From Jeotgalibacillus aurantiacus (GTDB lineage: Bacteria > Bacillota > Bacilli > Bacillales > Jeotgalibacillaceae): a stretch of 64,000 nt of DNA. The stretch is taken from the NCBI RefSeq assembly GCF_020595125.1, contig NZ_JACNMS010000002.1, positions 496,001 through 560,000 of the forward strand, given 5' to 3'. A program made the translations under genes and the position numbers. The notes beneath the pieces were generated by a model. It was not told where the DNA came from, searched no databases, and saw only the letters and a program-made list of their open reading frames with translations. Shown one piece after another: positions 35,977 through 45,977 of the stretch (position 1 is the stretch's first letter; each line of letters opens with the position of its first letter).

Positions 35977-36491
35977 TCCAGCAGCCCCTCCATCGGGTGG
36001 ATCACGACTTTTTTGTTTTCAGGATCAACGTCCAGTACAATGTCTGCAATAAACGGAATCATGACCTCTTTTTTAGCAGCGGTCTGCACAACCCACACAT
36101 CATTGGCGCCCGGTGAAAGAATCTCTTTAATCGTGCCGACTGATTCACCTGCATCTGTTACAACTTCGCAGCCAATGATTTCATGATAATAGTATTCATG
36201 ATCATCAAGGTCTGTCAGCTGTTTATCTGTAATCCGAAGAATGCCTTCTTTAAACGGCTCTACTTCATTGACATTATCCAAACCTTCAAATGTTAGAAGG
36301 TCAAAGTTTTTATGCTTACGGTGATGCTTGACTGTCAGTTCAAGCGGTTCGCTGCTCTGTTTTGTAAAAAGAAAAAGATTACTGCCTTTTGCATAGCGTT
36401 CCTCAGGAAAATCCGTACTTGAGATGACACGGACTTCCCCTTTGATACCATGCGTATTAACGATCTTACCTACATCGAACCATTCCATCAT
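35973..36491 (-). CDS. rimM: RimM, 16S rRNA processing protein
   Basis: RimM assists maturation of the 30S head domain. The 172-residue product has the N-terminal domain ([18 protein letters not shown]) and the C-terminal PRC-barrel ([18 protein letters not shown], then [11 protein letters not shown]). The ATG at 36491 shares a base with the ylqD stop (TAATG) and follows GGGGTGG; an ATG one codon later is equally possible. Confidence 0.95.
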   Translation of the reverse strand: MMEWFDVGKIVNTHGIKGEVRVISSTDFPEERYAKGSNLFLFTKQSSEPLELTVKHHRKHKNFDLLTFEGLDNVNEVEPFKEGILRITDKQLTDLDDHEYYYHEIIGCEVVTDAGESVGTIKEILSPGANDVWVVQTAAKKEVMIPFIADIVLDVDPENKKVVIHPMEGLLE

Positions 36492-36883
36492 TACCACCCC
36501 TGACGGATTTCCTTCACCATACCGTCCTCAAGTACGATGACAGGCTTCTGATCCGGATGCCAGATGCTTCCTTCAGACAGGTCTACTAGCATGTCCGTTT
36601 CACGCAATGTATATTCCGTACCCATCGGCATATCTTCAATCGTCTTTTCCTGCGCATTCACCTGCGCGATCAGCTGACGTCTTTTATTAATTTCCTGGTT
36701 AATACGGTTTTTCACCGCATCATTAGATTGTTCAAATTGCTTCTCGAGTTTTTTCTGCTGAAAGATCAGCTGTTCAATCTCTTTCTGCGCACGATCATTT
36801 TTCTGTGCAAGAGAGTCCTTTAAACGTTTTTTTGAAGAGTTTGTCATTATTTCTTTAATGACTACTTTTTGAGTAACCTGCAT
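36491..36883 (-). CDS. ylqD: YlqD family protein of unknown function
   Basis: This 130-residue protein is encoded between khpA and rimM in many Bacillales; its function is not known. The N-terminal [19 protein letters not shown] is followed by a coiled coil (about 20-80, rich in Gln, Lys and Arg) and a short beta-rich C-terminal part with [20 protein letters not shown]. It has no membrane helix. The ATG at 36883 follows AAAGGAG; eleven upstream codons are excluded. Its position suggests a link to RNA or ribosome maturation. Confidence 0.85.
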   Translation of the reverse strand: MQVTQKVVIKEIMTNSSKKRLKDSLAQKNDRAQKEIEQLIFQQKKLEKQFEQSNDAVKNRINQEINKRRQLIAQVNAQEKTIEDMPMGTEYTLRETDMLVDLSEGSIWHPDQKPVIVLEDGMVKEIRQGW

Positions 36884-36949
36884 GTTGAGCAACTCCTTTT
36901 TTGAAATCCATTTCATTATACAGCAAAAGGGAGGACATCTGCCTCCCTT

Positions 36950-37183
36950 TTACTGATCAATTATTTCAAGTACGGTTTTTTTCTTCTGACTACTTTCAGC
37001 AGCAAAAGTTACAGTACGTATAGCTTTCGCAACTCTGCCTTGTTTGCCAATGACTTTACCCATATCGTCCGGGTGGACTGAGAGGCGGTAAGCGATTGTC
37101 TGTTCATCTTCATGAACGTTAACGCTCACTGCCTCCGGGTGATCTACAAGAGGCTTGACAATCGTTTCGATAAGCTCTCTCAT
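36950..37183 (-). CDS. khpA: KhpA, KH-domain RNA-binding protein
   Basis: KhpA (YlqC) is a small KH-domain protein that in other Gram-positives pairs with KhpB and influences cell division and RNA metabolism. The 77-residue product has the GxxG loop in GKVIGKQGRVAKAIRT. The gene follows rpsP by 9 bp, its usual neighbour. Confidence 0.93.
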   Translation of the reverse strand: MRELIETIVKPLVDHPEAVSVNVHEDEQTIAYRLSVHPDDMGKVIGKQGRVAKAIRTVTFAAESSQKKKTVLEIIDQ

Positions 37184-37192
37184 ATACGTCTC

Positions 37193-37465
37193 TTATTTAC
37201 CGTGCTTTGTGTTATGGAATTTCTCCATAATGCCTTCGTTAGAAAGAAGGTTACGTACAGTGTCAGAAGGCTTCGCGCCATTGCTCATCCACTTAAGAAC
37301 CGCTTCTTCGTTGATATCTACTACAGCTGGGTTAGCAACCGGGTTGTAAGTTCCTACTGTTTCGATGAAACGTCCATCACGTGGTGAACGAGAATCTGCT
37401 ACTACAATACGATAGAATGGGGATTTTTTAGCTCCCATACGCTTTAAACGAATTTTTACTGCCAT
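37193..37465 (-). CDS. rpsP: 30S ribosomal protein S16
   Basis: S16 is needed for 30S assembly. The 90-residue product matches the family ([39 protein letters not shown]). The ATG at 37465 follows GGAGGTGCAAT; nine upstream codons in the longest frame are excluded. It begins the ribosome-maturation operon and is preceded by a promoter at 37503-37531. Confidence 0.97.
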   Translation of the reverse strand: MAVKIRLKRMGAKKSPFYRIVVADSRSPRDGRFIETVGTYNPVANPAVVDINEEAVLKWMSNGAKPSDTVRNLLSNEGIMEKFHNTKHGK

Positions 37466-37502
37466 TTTTATTGCACCTCCGAATAGTTTCACACAAGATA
37501 GT

Positions 37503-37531
37503 ATAATAGCAAGGGTTTGACCCTTTGTAAA
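37503..37531 (-). promoter_or_regulatory. sigma-A promoter of rpsP operon, palindromic spacer
   Basis: On the minus strand TTTACA (37526-37531) and TATTAT (37503-37508) are 17 bp apart. The spacer contains the inverted repeat AAGGGT-CAA-ACCCTT, which could bind a regulator. The leader to the rpsP ATG is about 32 nt. Confidence 0.7.
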
Positions 37532-37574
37532 GTCTTTTTTCTTAACACACTGATTTTTTTATAAAAATGCCGGT

Positions 37575-38924
37575 TTACTGCATGAACGGGAAGTTAAATC
37601 CTCCGCGTTTTTTCCCTTTGGCCTGGGCATTTGTCATTTGCTTCATCATCTTTTTCATTTCTTCAAACTGCTTTAACAGACGGTTGATTTCCTGAATCGG
37701 ACGACCGCTTCCACGGGAAATTCTTTTCCTGCGGCTTGCATTAATAATTTCTGGCTGCTCTTTCTCCTGAGGCGTCATTGACTGGATGATCGCTTCAACA
37801 TGTCCAAGCTGCTTGCCGTCAACCTCGATATTATCAAGGCCCTTCATTTTGTTTGCACCGGGAATCATTTTTAACAATTCATCCAGTGGTCCCATTTGTT
37901 TCACCTGACCGAGCTGATCAAGGAAATCATCAAGGGTAAATGAAGCCGTACGAAGCTTTTGTTCCATTTCCTTTGCTTTTGCTTCATCGACATTCGTCTG
38001 GGCTTTCTCGATAAGCGAGAGCATATCACCCATTCCGAGAATACGGGAAGCCATTCGTTCAGGATGAAACGGCTCAAGCGCATCCATTTTTTCACCCATC
38101 CCGACAAATTTCACCGGTTTTCCTGTTACAGAACGGATCGAGAGCGCGGCACCACCACGCGTGTCCCCGTCAAGCTTTGTCAGAATGACACCTGAGACAC
38201 CTAGTGCATCATCAAAGTTTTGCGCAACATTCACTGCATCCTGACCGGTCATGGAGTCCACAACAAGAAAGATTTCATCAGGAGAAGTAAGCTCTTTGAT
38301 CTGCTTAAGCTCATCCATCAGCTCTTCATCAACGTGCAGGCGGCCGGCTGTATCGATCAGCACATAATCATGGTGTTCTTCCTTCGCTTTTTCAATCCCC
38401 GCTTTTGCAATTTCAACAGGGCTTACCTGATCCCCCATTGAGAAAACAGGAAGACTGAGCTGTTTACCGAGTGTTTCAAGCTGCTTGATCGCAGCAGGAC
38501 GGTAAATATCAGCAGCAACAAGAAGAGGCTTGCGGTTATGCTTTTTACGCAGCAGTCCGGCAAGTTTACCTGCGGTGGTTGTTTTACCGGCACCCTGAAG
38601 TCCTACCATCATAATGACAGTAGGTGCTTTCTTCGCCACTGCGATCTGACTCTGTTCCCCACCCATTAATTCGGTGAGTTCTTCCTTTACAACCTTAATG
38701 ACCTGCTGTCCGGGTGTCAGGGACTTCATGACTTCCTGACCGACAGCTCTTTCACTAACGCGTTTGACAAAGCTTTTAACAACCTTGAAGTTAACATCCG
38801 CTTCCAGTAAAGCGAGTCGGACTTCCCTCATCATTTCTTTTACGTCAGCTTCGCTAACCTTTCCTTTTCCGCGGATCTTCTGAATGGATCCCTGCAGACG
38901 GTCGGCTAATCCTTCAAATGCCAT
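37575..38924 (-). CDS. ffh: Ffh, signal recognition particle protein
   Basis: Ffh (SRP54) targets membrane and secreted proteins with the SRP RNA. The 449-residue product has the N domain and the GTPase G domain (G1 GLQGAGKTTTAGKLA near residue 108, DTAGRLHVD, TKLDGDTRGG). The methionine-rich M domain (about 295-449) has the SRP RNA-binding segment ISRGSGRPIQEINRLLKQF and ends GGFNFPFMQ. It is coupled to ylxM (13 bp). Confidence 0.97.
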   Translation of the reverse strand: MAFEGLADRLQGSIQKIRGKGKVSEADVKEMMREVRLALLEADVNFKVVKSFVKRVSERAVGQEVMKSLTPGQQVIKVVKEELTELMGGEQSQIAVAKKAPTVIMMVGLQGAGKTTTAGKLAGLLRKKHNRKPLLVAADIYRPAAIKQLETLGKQLSLPVFSMGDQVSPVEIAKAGIEKAKEEHHDYVLIDTAGRLHVDEELMDELKQIKELTSPDEIFLVVDSMTGQDAVNVAQNFDDALGVSGVILTKLDGDTRGGAALSIRSVTGKPVKFVGMGEKMDALEPFHPERMASRILGMGDMLSLIEKAQTNVDEAKAKEMEQKLRTASFTLDDFLDQLGQVKQMGPLDELLKMIPGANKMKGLDNIEVDGKQLGHVEAIIQSMTPQEKEQPEIINASRRKRISRGSGRPIQEINRLLKQFEEMKKMMKQMTNAQAKGKKRGGFNFPFMQ

Positions 38925-38937
38925 ATCGTGAAGCCTC

Positions 38938-39270
38938 CTACTCTAATTCCTCAAGCGCATCAATAATCGGCAATAGCACTTCTTTTGATGGAGGTTCTGC
39001 AGCAGCAGCCTCTCTCAGTCTGCCAATCATCCCGGCACGCTCCTGAAATTTTTGAAATAACAATAATTTTGATTCATATTCCTCAAGCATTGCTTCTGTT
39101 CTCTTAATATTGTCATACACTGCCTGACGGCTGACATCATACTCTTCTGCAATTTCCCCCAAAGAATAATCATCCAGATAATATAGAGACATGTAGCTCC
39201 GCTGTTTTGGTGTTAACAGCATCTGATAAAAATCATAGAGAAAATTCACTCTGGTCGTTTTCTCGAGCAT
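38938..39270 (-). CDS. ylxM: YlxM, putative helix-turn-helix SRP-associated protein
   Basis: YlxM (UPF0122) is conserved next to ffh; in streptococci a homologue binds the SRP and changes FtsY/Ffh activity. The 110-residue product has a sigma-factor region-4-like helix-turn-helix ([20 protein letters not shown] near residues 32-51) and a helical C-terminus. It begins at ATG 39270 after GGGGGGCG. A near-consensus promoter with a palindrome is directly upstream. Confidence 0.92.
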   Translation of the reverse strand: MLEKTTRVNFLYDFYQMLLTPKQRSYMSLYYLDDYSLGEIAEEYDVSRQAVYDNIKRTEAMLEEYESKLLLFQKFQERAGMIGRLREAAAAEPPSKEVLLPIIDALEELE

Positions 39271-39296
39271 GACACGCCCCCCTTTGTTAAGTGAAA

Positions 39297-39350
39297 AGCC
39301 TTTACAGTGAAATCATACCGTGATCCCGGTATGATGTCAATATAAAGGCT
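39297..39350 (-). promoter_or_regulatory. ylxM-ffh promoter inside nested inverted repeats
   Basis: On the minus strand TTGACA (39335-39340) and TATGAT (39312-39317) are exactly 17 bp apart, a near-consensus sigma-A promoter. ATCATACCG (39312-39320) and CGGTATGAT (39327-39335) form a 9-bp perfect dyad that covers the -10 box and spacer. An outer stem AGCCTTTA/TAAAGGCT (39297-39304, 39343-39350) encloses the whole, and the T-run after it makes a weak terminator for ftsY. Confidence 0.75.
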
Positions 39351-39399
39351 CAATTCAGGTGTTCCCTCAAGTCAAGAGGATGGGCATGTGTAAAGTGTA

Positions 39400-40404
39400 T
39401 TAATCTTCTTCAGCAATGATCTCTTCTTTATCAACGAGATCTGCAAAGAGACCGTACACATATCGTTCCGCATCAAACGGCTGAAGATCGTCCATCTTCT
39501 CCCCAAGCCCTACGTACTTAACAGGAATACCAAGCTCTTTTTTAATCGCAATGACGATTCCACCCTTGGCCGTTCCATCAAGTTTCGTCAGCACAATCCC
39601 TGAAACGTCAGTTGCTTCTTTGAAAATTTTCGCCTGGGTCATGGCATTCTGACCAGTTGTCGCATCGAGCGCCATCAGAACTTCATGCGGAGCACCCGGC
39701 ACTTCACGCTCAATGACGCGCTTCACTTTTTCCAGCTCTTTCATGAGGTTCACTTTATTTTGCAGACGTCCTGCGGTATCACAAATCAGAATATCGGCTT
39801 TTCTGGCTTTGGCAGACTGCACCGCATCATACATAACAGCAGCAGGATCTGACCCTTCGCTCTGTTTAATCACGTCAACGCCGACTCGCTCACCCCATAC
39901 TTCAAGCTGCTCAATGGCACCTGCACGGAATGTATCGCCCGCTGCCAGAAGAACCGACTTTCCTTCCTGCTTAAACTGATGTGCGAGTTTTCCGATTGTT
40001 GTCGTTTTCCCAACACCGTTTACACCCACAAATAAAATCACGGTCAGCTCGTTTTCCTGAATGTTTAACGCTTCAGCCGGCTCTTCCCCATCATAATAGA
40101 TGTCGACAAGCTTCTGGGAAATGACACTGCGGATTTCTTCCGTATCTTTAATATTCTGGCGCTTTACTTCCATCTTCAGTTCTTCCACAAGCTCCATGAC
40201 CGTATCAAAACCGACATCAGCCTGAATCAGCACTTCTTCTAGTTCTTCGAAGAAATCCTCATCTACGATCCGGTAGCGGGCTACAAGATCATTCATTCTT
40301 GAAGTAAAGCTGTTTCTAGTTTTCGTCAGGCCGTCACGGTATTTATCCGTTGACGGCTCTTCAGTCTGTGTGAATTTTTCTTTTAACTTTTTAAAGAAAC
40401 TCAT
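39400..40404 (-). CDS. ftsY: FtsY, signal recognition particle receptor
   Basis: FtsY is the SRP receptor GTPase at the membrane. The 334-residue product has a short charged A domain and the NG domain: G1 [15 protein letters not shown] near residue 130, the insertion-box region [15 protein letters not shown]3 DTAGRLQNK and G4 [10 protein letters not shown]. It follows smc by 15 bp. Confidence 0.97.
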   Translation of the reverse strand: MSFFKKLKEKFTQTEEPSTDKYRDGLTKTRNSFTSRMNDLVARYRIVDEDFFEELEEVLIQADVGFDTVMELVEELKMEVKRQNIKDTEEIRSVISQKLVDIYYDGEEPAEALNIQENELTVILFVGVNGVGKTTTIGKLAHQFKQEGKSVLLAAGDTFRAGAIEQLEVWGERVGVDVIKQSEGSDPAAVMYDAVQSAKARKADILICDTAGRLQNKVNLMKELEKVKRVIEREVPGAPHEVLMALDATTGQNAMTQAKIFKEATDVSGIVLTKLDGTAKGGIVIAIKKELGIPVKYVGLGEKMDDLQPFDAERYVYGLFADLVDKEEIIAEED

Positions 40405-40419
40405 CAGTATCCCCCTGTT

Positions 40420-43400
40420 TTAGGTCAGCATATTTTGTTCTTCTTCAAATTTTACCGAGACAAGCTTTGAAACACCAGACTCCTGCATCGTTACACCGTA
40501 AAGGACATCAGCACCCTCCATCGTTCCTTTGCGGTGGGTAATCACAATAAACTGTGATTGCTCACTGAAGCGGTTCAGGTACTGACTGAAGCGCTGTACA
40601 TTCGCTTCATCAAGCGCCGCTTCCACCTCATCCAGAATACAGAAAGGAACCGGTCTGACATGCAAAATGGCGAACAGTAAGGCAATCGCAGTCAGTGCAC
40701 GTTCCCCTCCTGAAAGAAGGCTCAGGTTTTGAAGCTTCTTACCAGGCGGTTGTGCCACGATATCTATCCCCGTATGAAGCATATCCTGAGGATCAGTCAG
40801 CTTAAGCTCTGCGCGTCCCCCGCCGAAAAGCTCTACAAATACAGAAGCAAAATGAATCTTTACCTGATCGAATGTCTCTTTAAAGCGTCTTGACATTTCA
40901 TCATCCATTTCACTGATGACCTGCATCAGATTGCTTTTGGCTTCGTTGAGATCAGTCTGCTGTTCAATGAGGAATTCGTATCGTTCTGATACCCTGTCGT
41001 ATTCCTCAATGGCCCCGAGATTGACGGAACCAAGCTCTGAAATGGAAAGCTTGATCAGCTTAACCTTTACTTTCGCTTCCTCGGGATCTACCACGAGCGG
41101 ATATTCTTCAATGGCAGCCTCATAGGATAGTTCATACTCTTCCTGCAGCTTATTCAGTCTGTAATCAATATCTGACTCTAAACGTCCGTTTTTCACTCTT
41201 AGGTCATTAATGCCTTCAGAGAGACCCTGATGCAGTCTGCTGAGTTCCTTATAGGAGGCAGTCAGCTTTTGGATCGTTTCCTCAAGCTCTTCACGTTCTT
41301 CTTTTTTCGCACCGAGCTCGTCCATCAATGATTGACGTTCAGCCTGTTTGTCAGCAATTTGCCTTTGAAGAACCACAGTCTGATCTTCTCCTGATGTCAT
41401 TTCTTTTGACAGCCAGGTGAGATCTTCTGCTGTATTTTTTTTGTTTTGTTCAAGCTCTAATAAGGTTTCCTGCAGCTCCCGTTCCTCTCTTTTACGTTGA
41501 GAAAGCTTTTCTTCTGAAACGGCAAGCTTTGATTGAAGCTTTGATTTTACCTGGATTTTCTCATCTCTTGATGAGCTTTGAACCTGTTTCTGCTTCGTCA
41601 GCTCTTTAATGGTGAGATCAAGCTGTTCAAGCTCAACAACAGATCTTTCAAGCTTTTGCTTAATGTCAGCTGTCTTCGCTGTCACAGATTTACTTGCATC
41701 CTGATATTCAGCAATTTCGAGATCATATAGGGCAAGCTGTTCATCTGTTTTCTTTAATGCGGCTTCTGCTTCGCGGAGTTCAGCCTTCAGTTCCGACTCC
41801 TGAATACGCATTTGCTCACCTGAAGTTCTGAGTGTTTCCATCTCGTGATCTGCTGTGGCAGCCTGTTGTTTGAGTTCCTGCACTTTCTTTTCAAGCTTCA
41901 CTGCAGTCTGTTCAAAGTCAGGTATTTGTGCCGTCAGCTGATCAAGCTCGTTTTTACGGGAAAAGATCGAGCTGCTTTTTTTCGCCTGCGCTCCACCTGT
42001 CATCGAGCCTCCCGGATTGACCAGGTCACCGTCAAGCGTCACAATCCGGTATCTGTATCCGAGCTGTTTTGCTAATTCATTGGCACCTTTCAAATCCCGT
42101 GCAACAATGACGTTACCAAGGAGATTTTCAATGACATGACGATATTTTTCATCAAATGAAACAAGGGCTGAGGCCGTATTGATAAATGCCTGATGTCCAT
42201 TGATCTGATGAAGAACGGATGATGGAACAAGCCTTGACTTAATAACGGTCATCGGAAGAAAAGTAGCGCGCCCCATCCGGTTTTTCTTTAAAAACTGAAT
42301 GGCATCTCTCGCTTCTTTTTCCGAAACGGTTACAATGCTCTGCATCGATCCGCCGAGCGCTGTTTCAATCGCTGTTTCCGTTTCCTTTTCAACATCAATC
42401 AGCTCTGCAACCGCTCCTTCAATTCCTGAAAGAGCATTACCCCGGGCTTTCAGTATTTCCTTTACGCCCTGATAAAATCCTGAAAACTCCTCTTCCATAG
42501 ATTCGAGCATTGATTTTCTCGACTTGGCTTCACTCACGTACTGATAAGCCTTGTAGAGTTTTGCTTCAAACTGCTCTGCCTCCTGGAGGAGATGGCTTCT
42601 TCTTTCCTGTAGCCCACGATACTCGGCGGACATGCTTTCAAGTTCCTCCGTTTTCTTCTGTAAGACGCCCTGCAATTCCGTATATCTTTGCTGATGCTTC
42701 TCACGCTCCTGAATAAACGTCACGTTTTGACCCGTGAGTTTATCTGCACGGACGGAGTCCTGCTTTTGCTGCTGTTCAAGATAGGTCAGCTCATTTTTCA
42801 GTGCTGTCTGATCGTTTAGGCACTCAAAATAATCATTTTTTGCCTGTTCAAGCTGCTCTTCAATCTGATTAACGGATGTATTCAAAAATTGATCCAGCTC
42901 TGCCAGCTGTTTCTTCAGAGAGGCAGTATCTGATTTATAATCAGCTGCTTTTTCTTTGTTTTCCTTGATCTTATGGTTAACACGGACGAGCTGCTGATCA
43001 ATCTCCTTCAGCTTTTGATTCAGCTGATCTTCATTTTGATCGGCATTTTTTCTGCGCTCAACGAGTACCTGACGGCGGCCTTCAAGCTGCTCTGTTTCCT
43101 CTGTCAGCTTAAGCAAAATCGCCTGGGACGTTTCAATTTGTTTTTCACATTGAATACGCATCGTCTGCTTTTCATTAAGAATACTATCCGTCCGGTCAAG
43201 CTCGAGCTTCATATCTTTTTCTTTCACAGACATGTCGGCCAGCTGCTGTTTCTTATTTTCCCAGTCAGCCGTCATGGAACCGATCTCATAACCTAAAAGA
43301 GCTGCCTCTGTATGCTTCAGATCTTCTTTATAGGCTAAATACTCTCTTGCTAAAGAGGCCTGAATTTTCAAAGGTTCAACCTGTCCTTCAAGCTCATGCA

Positions 43401-43983
43401 GAATATCCTGTACCCGGTAAAGATTTTCCTGTGTTTCGGTTAATTTCTGATCCGCTTTTTTACGGCGTGTTTTATATTTCAGAACACCCGCCGCTTCCTC
43501 AAGAATCACTCTTCTGTCTTCAGGTTTACTGTTTAAAATCTGATCCACGCGTCCCTGTCCGATGATGGAAAAGGCTTCTTTGCCCAATCCTGTATCGATA
43601 AACAGTTCAACAATATCCTTCAGACGGCAGCTCTGATTATTCAGCAGATACTCACTGTCACCGGTCCGGTAAACTCTTCTTGTCACACTTACTTCTGCAT
43701 AGTCAAGAGGCAACGCTCCATCCCCGTTATCGAGAATAAGCGTCACCTCTGCAAAATTAAGCGGTTTTCTTGAGTCACTTCCGGAGAAAATGACATCTTC
43801 CATTTTCCCTCCGCGCAGTGACTTGGCAGACTGCTCTCCAAGCACCCAGCGGATGGCTTCTGTAATATTACTCTTTCCGCTGCCGTTTGGTCCGACTACA
43901 GCTGTCACACCGGGCACAAAATCCACATGTATTCTTTCTGCAAATGATTTAAAGCCCGCGACTTCAAGTTGTTTTAAATACAT
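40420..43983 (-). CDS. smc: Smc, chromosome condensation and segregation ATPase
   Basis: Smc with ScpA and ScpB forms the condensin that organises the chromosome. The 1187-residue product has the N-terminal Walker A GPNGSGKS near residue 32, two long coiled coils (about 165-500 and 680-1000) and a hinge domain between them (GGSMTGGAQAKKSSSIF marks its end). The C-terminal signature LSGGERALTAIALLFAIL and Walker B FCILDEVEAALD complete the ATPase head. The start shares a base with the rnc stop, as in many Bacillales. Confidence 0.98.
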   Translation of the reverse strand: MYLKQLEVAGFKSFAERIHVDFVPGVTAVVGPNGSGKSNITEAIRWVLGEQSAKSLRGGKMEDVIFSGSDSRKPLNFAEVTLILDNGDGALPLDYAEVSVTRRVYRTGDSEYLLNNQSCRLKDIVELFIDTGLGKEAFSIIGQGRVDQILNSKPEDRRVILEEAAGVLKYKTRRKKADQKLTETQENLYRVQDILHELEGQVEPLKIQASLAREYLAYKEDLKHTEAALLGYEIGSMTADWENKKQQLADMSVKEKDMKLELDRTDSILNEKQTMRIQCEKQIETSQAILLKLTEETEQLEGRRQVLVERRKNADQNEDQLNQKLKEIDQQLVRVNHKIKENKEKAADYKSDTASLKKQLAELDQFLNTSVNQIEEQLEQAKNDYFECLNDQTALKNELTYLEQQQKQDSVRADKLTGQNVTFIQEREKHQQRYTELQGVLQKKTEELESMSAEYRGLQERRSHLLQEAEQFEAKLYKAYQYVSEAKSRKSMLESMEEEFSGFYQGVKEILKARGNALSGIEGAVAELIDVEKETETAIETALGGSMQSIVTVSEKEARDAIQFLKKNRMGRATFLPMTVIKSRLVPSSVLHQINGHQAFINTASALVSFDEKYRHVIENLLGNVIVARDLKGANELAKQLGYRYRIVTLDGDLVNPGGSMTGGAQAKKSSSIFSRKNELDQLTAQIPDFEQTAVKLEKKVQELKQQAATADHEMETLRTSGEQMRIQESELKAELREAEAALKKTDEQLALYDLEIAEYQDASKSVTAKTADIKQKLERSVVELEQLDLTIKELTKQKQVQSSSRDEKIQVKSKLQSKLAVSEEKLSQRKREERELQETLLELEQNKKNTAEDLTWLSKEMTSGEDQTVVLQRQIADKQAERQSLMDELGAKKEEREELEETIQKLTASYKELSRLHQGLSEGINDLRVKNGRLESDIDYRLNKLQEEYELSYEAAIEEYPLVVDPEEAKVKVKLIKLSISELGSVNLGAIEEYDRVSERYEFLIEQQTDLNEAKSNLMQVISEMDDEMSRRFKETFDQVKIHFASVFVELFGGGRAELKLTDPQDMLHTGIDIVAQPPGKKLQNLSLLSGGERALTAIALLFAILHVRPVPFCILDEVEAALDEANVQRFSQYLNRFSEQSQFIVITHRKGTMEGADVLYGVTMQESGVSKLVSVKFEEEQNMLT

Positions 43984-44735
43984 TATTCCTTCTCCTGCTG
44001 TTCAGGCTTTTTCTTTAAATAAACAAGTGCCTTTTCCGCTGCATGCTGTTCTGCTTCCTTTTTCGAACGCCCGGTTCCTGTACCAAGCTCCTCTTCACCA
44101 AGCAGCACTCTTGAGATAAATTCACGATTATGCGCCGGGCCCTTCTCTTTTAAAATTTCATATTGAAGCGTACCGGAATGGTTCCGTTGAATAAACTCCT
44201 GCAGCTGACTCTTGTAATCCATCACATGCGAAAAAGCACCGGTTTCAATTTTCGGGAAGACGACCTTTTCAAGGATTTTCTTTACAGAATCCATTCCCTG
44301 ATCGAGATACAGTGCGCCGACAAACGCTTCAAACACATCCGCAAGAAGTGCCGGACGCATTCTTCCGCCTGTCTGTTCCTCACCCTTACCGAGCAGGATC
44401 ATGTCACCGAAATTCATTTCATTCGCGAAAACAACGAGAGAAGGCTCACAAACAATGGCTGCTCTGAGTTTTGTCATCTCTCCCTCACTCATTTGAGGAT
44501 ATGTCCCGAATAAATAATGTGAGACAGACAGTTCAAGAACAGCGTCACCTAAAAATTCAAGGCGCTCATTATCCTCGTAAGGCTTTCTCCGATGCTCATT
44601 CACATAAGATGAATGTGTAAATGCTTTAATCAAAAGCTTTTTGTTATTAAACTGGATTTCATGCTTTTCCTGAAATTCCTTAAATTTCTGTTCCATGCTT
44701 TTAGCAGAAAACTGATCATTTTTATATTTACCCAC
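43983..44735 (-). CDS. rnc: ribonuclease III
   Basis: RNase III cleaves double-stranded RNA in rRNA and mRNA processing. The 250-residue product has the catalytic signature [14 protein letters not shown] near residue 56, a second acidic region ([18 protein letters not shown]) and a C-terminal double-stranded RNA-binding domain ([32 protein letters not shown]). The GTG at 44735 has AAGGTGA 7 nt upstream. A terminator separates it from acpP, unlike a simple acpP-rnc read-through. Confidence 0.96.
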   Translation of the reverse strand: MGKYKNDQFSAKSMEQKFKEFQEKHEIQFNNKKLLIKAFTHSSYVNEHRRKPYEDNERLEFLGDAVLELSVSHYLFGTYPQMSEGEMTKLRAAIVCEPSLVVFANEMNFGDMILLGKGEEQTGGRMRPALLADVFEAFVGALYLDQGMDSVKKILEKVVFPKIETGAFSHVMDYKSQLQEFIQRNHSGTLQYEILKEKGPAHNREFISRVLLGEEELGTGTGRSKKEAEQHAAEKALVYLKKKPEQQEKE

Positions 44736-44819
44736 TGGGACTTCACCTTGCCATTCATTAATCTATTTCTTACATGTTGACACCGCTCAGGAGACTGCGC
44801 TCTGGTCTGTAACGCCAAT

Positions 44820-44855
44820 TAAAATAAAAGCTTGGCATGAAGGTTCATGCCAAGC
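44820..44855 (-). terminator. terminator after acpP
   Basis: GCTTGGCATGAA (44830-44841) pairs with TTCATGCCAAGC (44844-44855). On the minus strand it is followed by TTTTATTTTA. It would end the fapR-plsX-fabD-fabG-acpP transcript. Confidence 0.92.
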
Positions 44856-44885
44856 GGATAGAAAGGTTCGTCTCGGCCGACTGCA

Positions 44886-45119
44886 TTACATTTTGCTTTC
44901 TATGTAACTAACTGCATCTCCAACGGTACCAATCTTTTCTGCATCTTCATCAGAAATTTCCATATCAAATTCATCTTCAAGCTCCATTACTAATTCTACT
45001 ACATCAAGTGAATCAGCACCAAGATCTTCCTTGAAAGAAGCTTCAAGCTTAACTTCAGATTCATCGACTCCTAGTCGGTCAACGATGATTTTCGTTACGC
45101 GGTCTAATACTTCTGCCAT
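44886..45119 (-). CDS. acpP: acyl carrier protein
   Basis: ACP carries growing fatty-acyl chains. The 77-residue product is nearly identical to other Bacillus ACPs, with the phosphopantetheine-attachment Ser37 in GADSLD. The ATG at 45119 follows GGGAGGTG; three upstream codons are excluded. It has its own sigma-A promoter candidate as well as read-through from fabG. Confidence 0.98.
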   Translation of the reverse strand: MAEVLDRVTKIIVDRLGVDESEVKLEASFKEDLGADSLDVVELVMELEDEFDMEISDEDAEKIGTVGDAVSYIESKM

Positions 45120-45140
45120 GTTCGTCACCTCCCTTCAAGT

Positions 45141-45169
45141 ATTATAGAGTAATTGAGGCCCGATTTAAA
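45141..45169 (-). promoter_or_regulatory. sigma-A promoter of acpP
   Basis: On the minus strand a perfect -10 box TATAAT (45141-45146) lies 17 bp after TTTAAA (45164-45169), in the 112-bp fabG-acpP gap. An extra promoter would supply the high ACP level cells need. Confidence 0.65.
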
Positions 45170-45231
45170 GCGATTCACGGATTTTCTCATTACATTTATA
45201 TTTCGTTTTTTCAATAGGATACGGTTTGCCG

Positions 45232-45975
45232 CTACATCACCATTCCGCCATCTACATGCAGCGTCTGTCCTGTAATATAGGACGAATCCTCCGATGCAAA
45301 GAACGCAACGGCTTTGGCAATATCTTCAGGCTGTCCGAAACGGTCAAGCGGAATCATGTTTTTCATGGATGCCTGTACATCCTCAGGCAGCTCGCCTGTC
45401 ATATCTGTTTCGATAAACCCGGGTGCAATAGCGTTAACAGTGATACCTCTTGAAGCAAGTTCTTTAGCAGCCGTTTTCGTTAAGCCGATAACACCTGCTT
45501 TTGACGCAACGTAGTTCGCCTGGCCCGGATTCCCCATTACACCAACGATAGAGGAAACATTAATAATTCTTCCTGCGCGCTGCTTCATCATCGGACGGGT
45601 CACCGCTTTTGTTGTTAAGAAGACGCCTTTCAGGTTCACATCCATTACCTGATCCCATTCCTCTTCCTTCATTCTCATTAAAAGGTTATCTTTTGTGATT
45701 CCTGCATTATTAACTAATACGTCAATTTTTCCGAATTCATTCACGGTTTCTTTCACCATTGCCTGCACTTCTTCGGCATCTGACACATTGGCTTTAATCA
45801 CGATCGCTTTTCTGCCCAGTGAACGGATTTCTTCCGCTACTTCATTTGCTTTCGCTTCACTTCCGCTGTAGTTAACAGCAATATCTGCGCCCTGATTTGC
45901 CAAATGAATGGCGATGGCGCGGCCAATCCCTCTTGAAGCACCGGTTACCAATACTGCTTTTCCATCTAAATTCAT
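45232..45975 (-). CDS. fabG: 3-oxoacyl-ACP reductase FabG
   Basis: FabG reduces beta-ketoacyl-ACP with NADPH in fatty-acid elongation. The 247-residue product is a short-chain dehydrogenase: NADPH motif [11 protein letters not shown] near residue 11, NNAG, the catalytic Ser in INVSSIVG, the YVASK pair, and C-terminal [15 protein letters not shown]. It follows fabD by 2 bp. Confidence 0.97.
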   Translation of the reverse strand: MNLDGKAVLVTGASRGIGRAIAIHLANQGADIAVNYSGSEAKANEVAEEIRSLGRKAIVIKANVSDAEEVQAMVKETVNEFGKIDVLVNNAGITKDNLLMRMKEEEWDQVMDVNLKGVFLTTKAVTRPMMKQRAGRIINVSSIVGVMGNPGQANYVASKAGVIGLTKTAAKELASRGITVNAIAPGFIETDMTGELPEDVQASMKNMIPLDRFGQPEDIAKAVAFFASEDSSYITGQTLHVDGGMVM

Positions 45976-45977
45976 GA

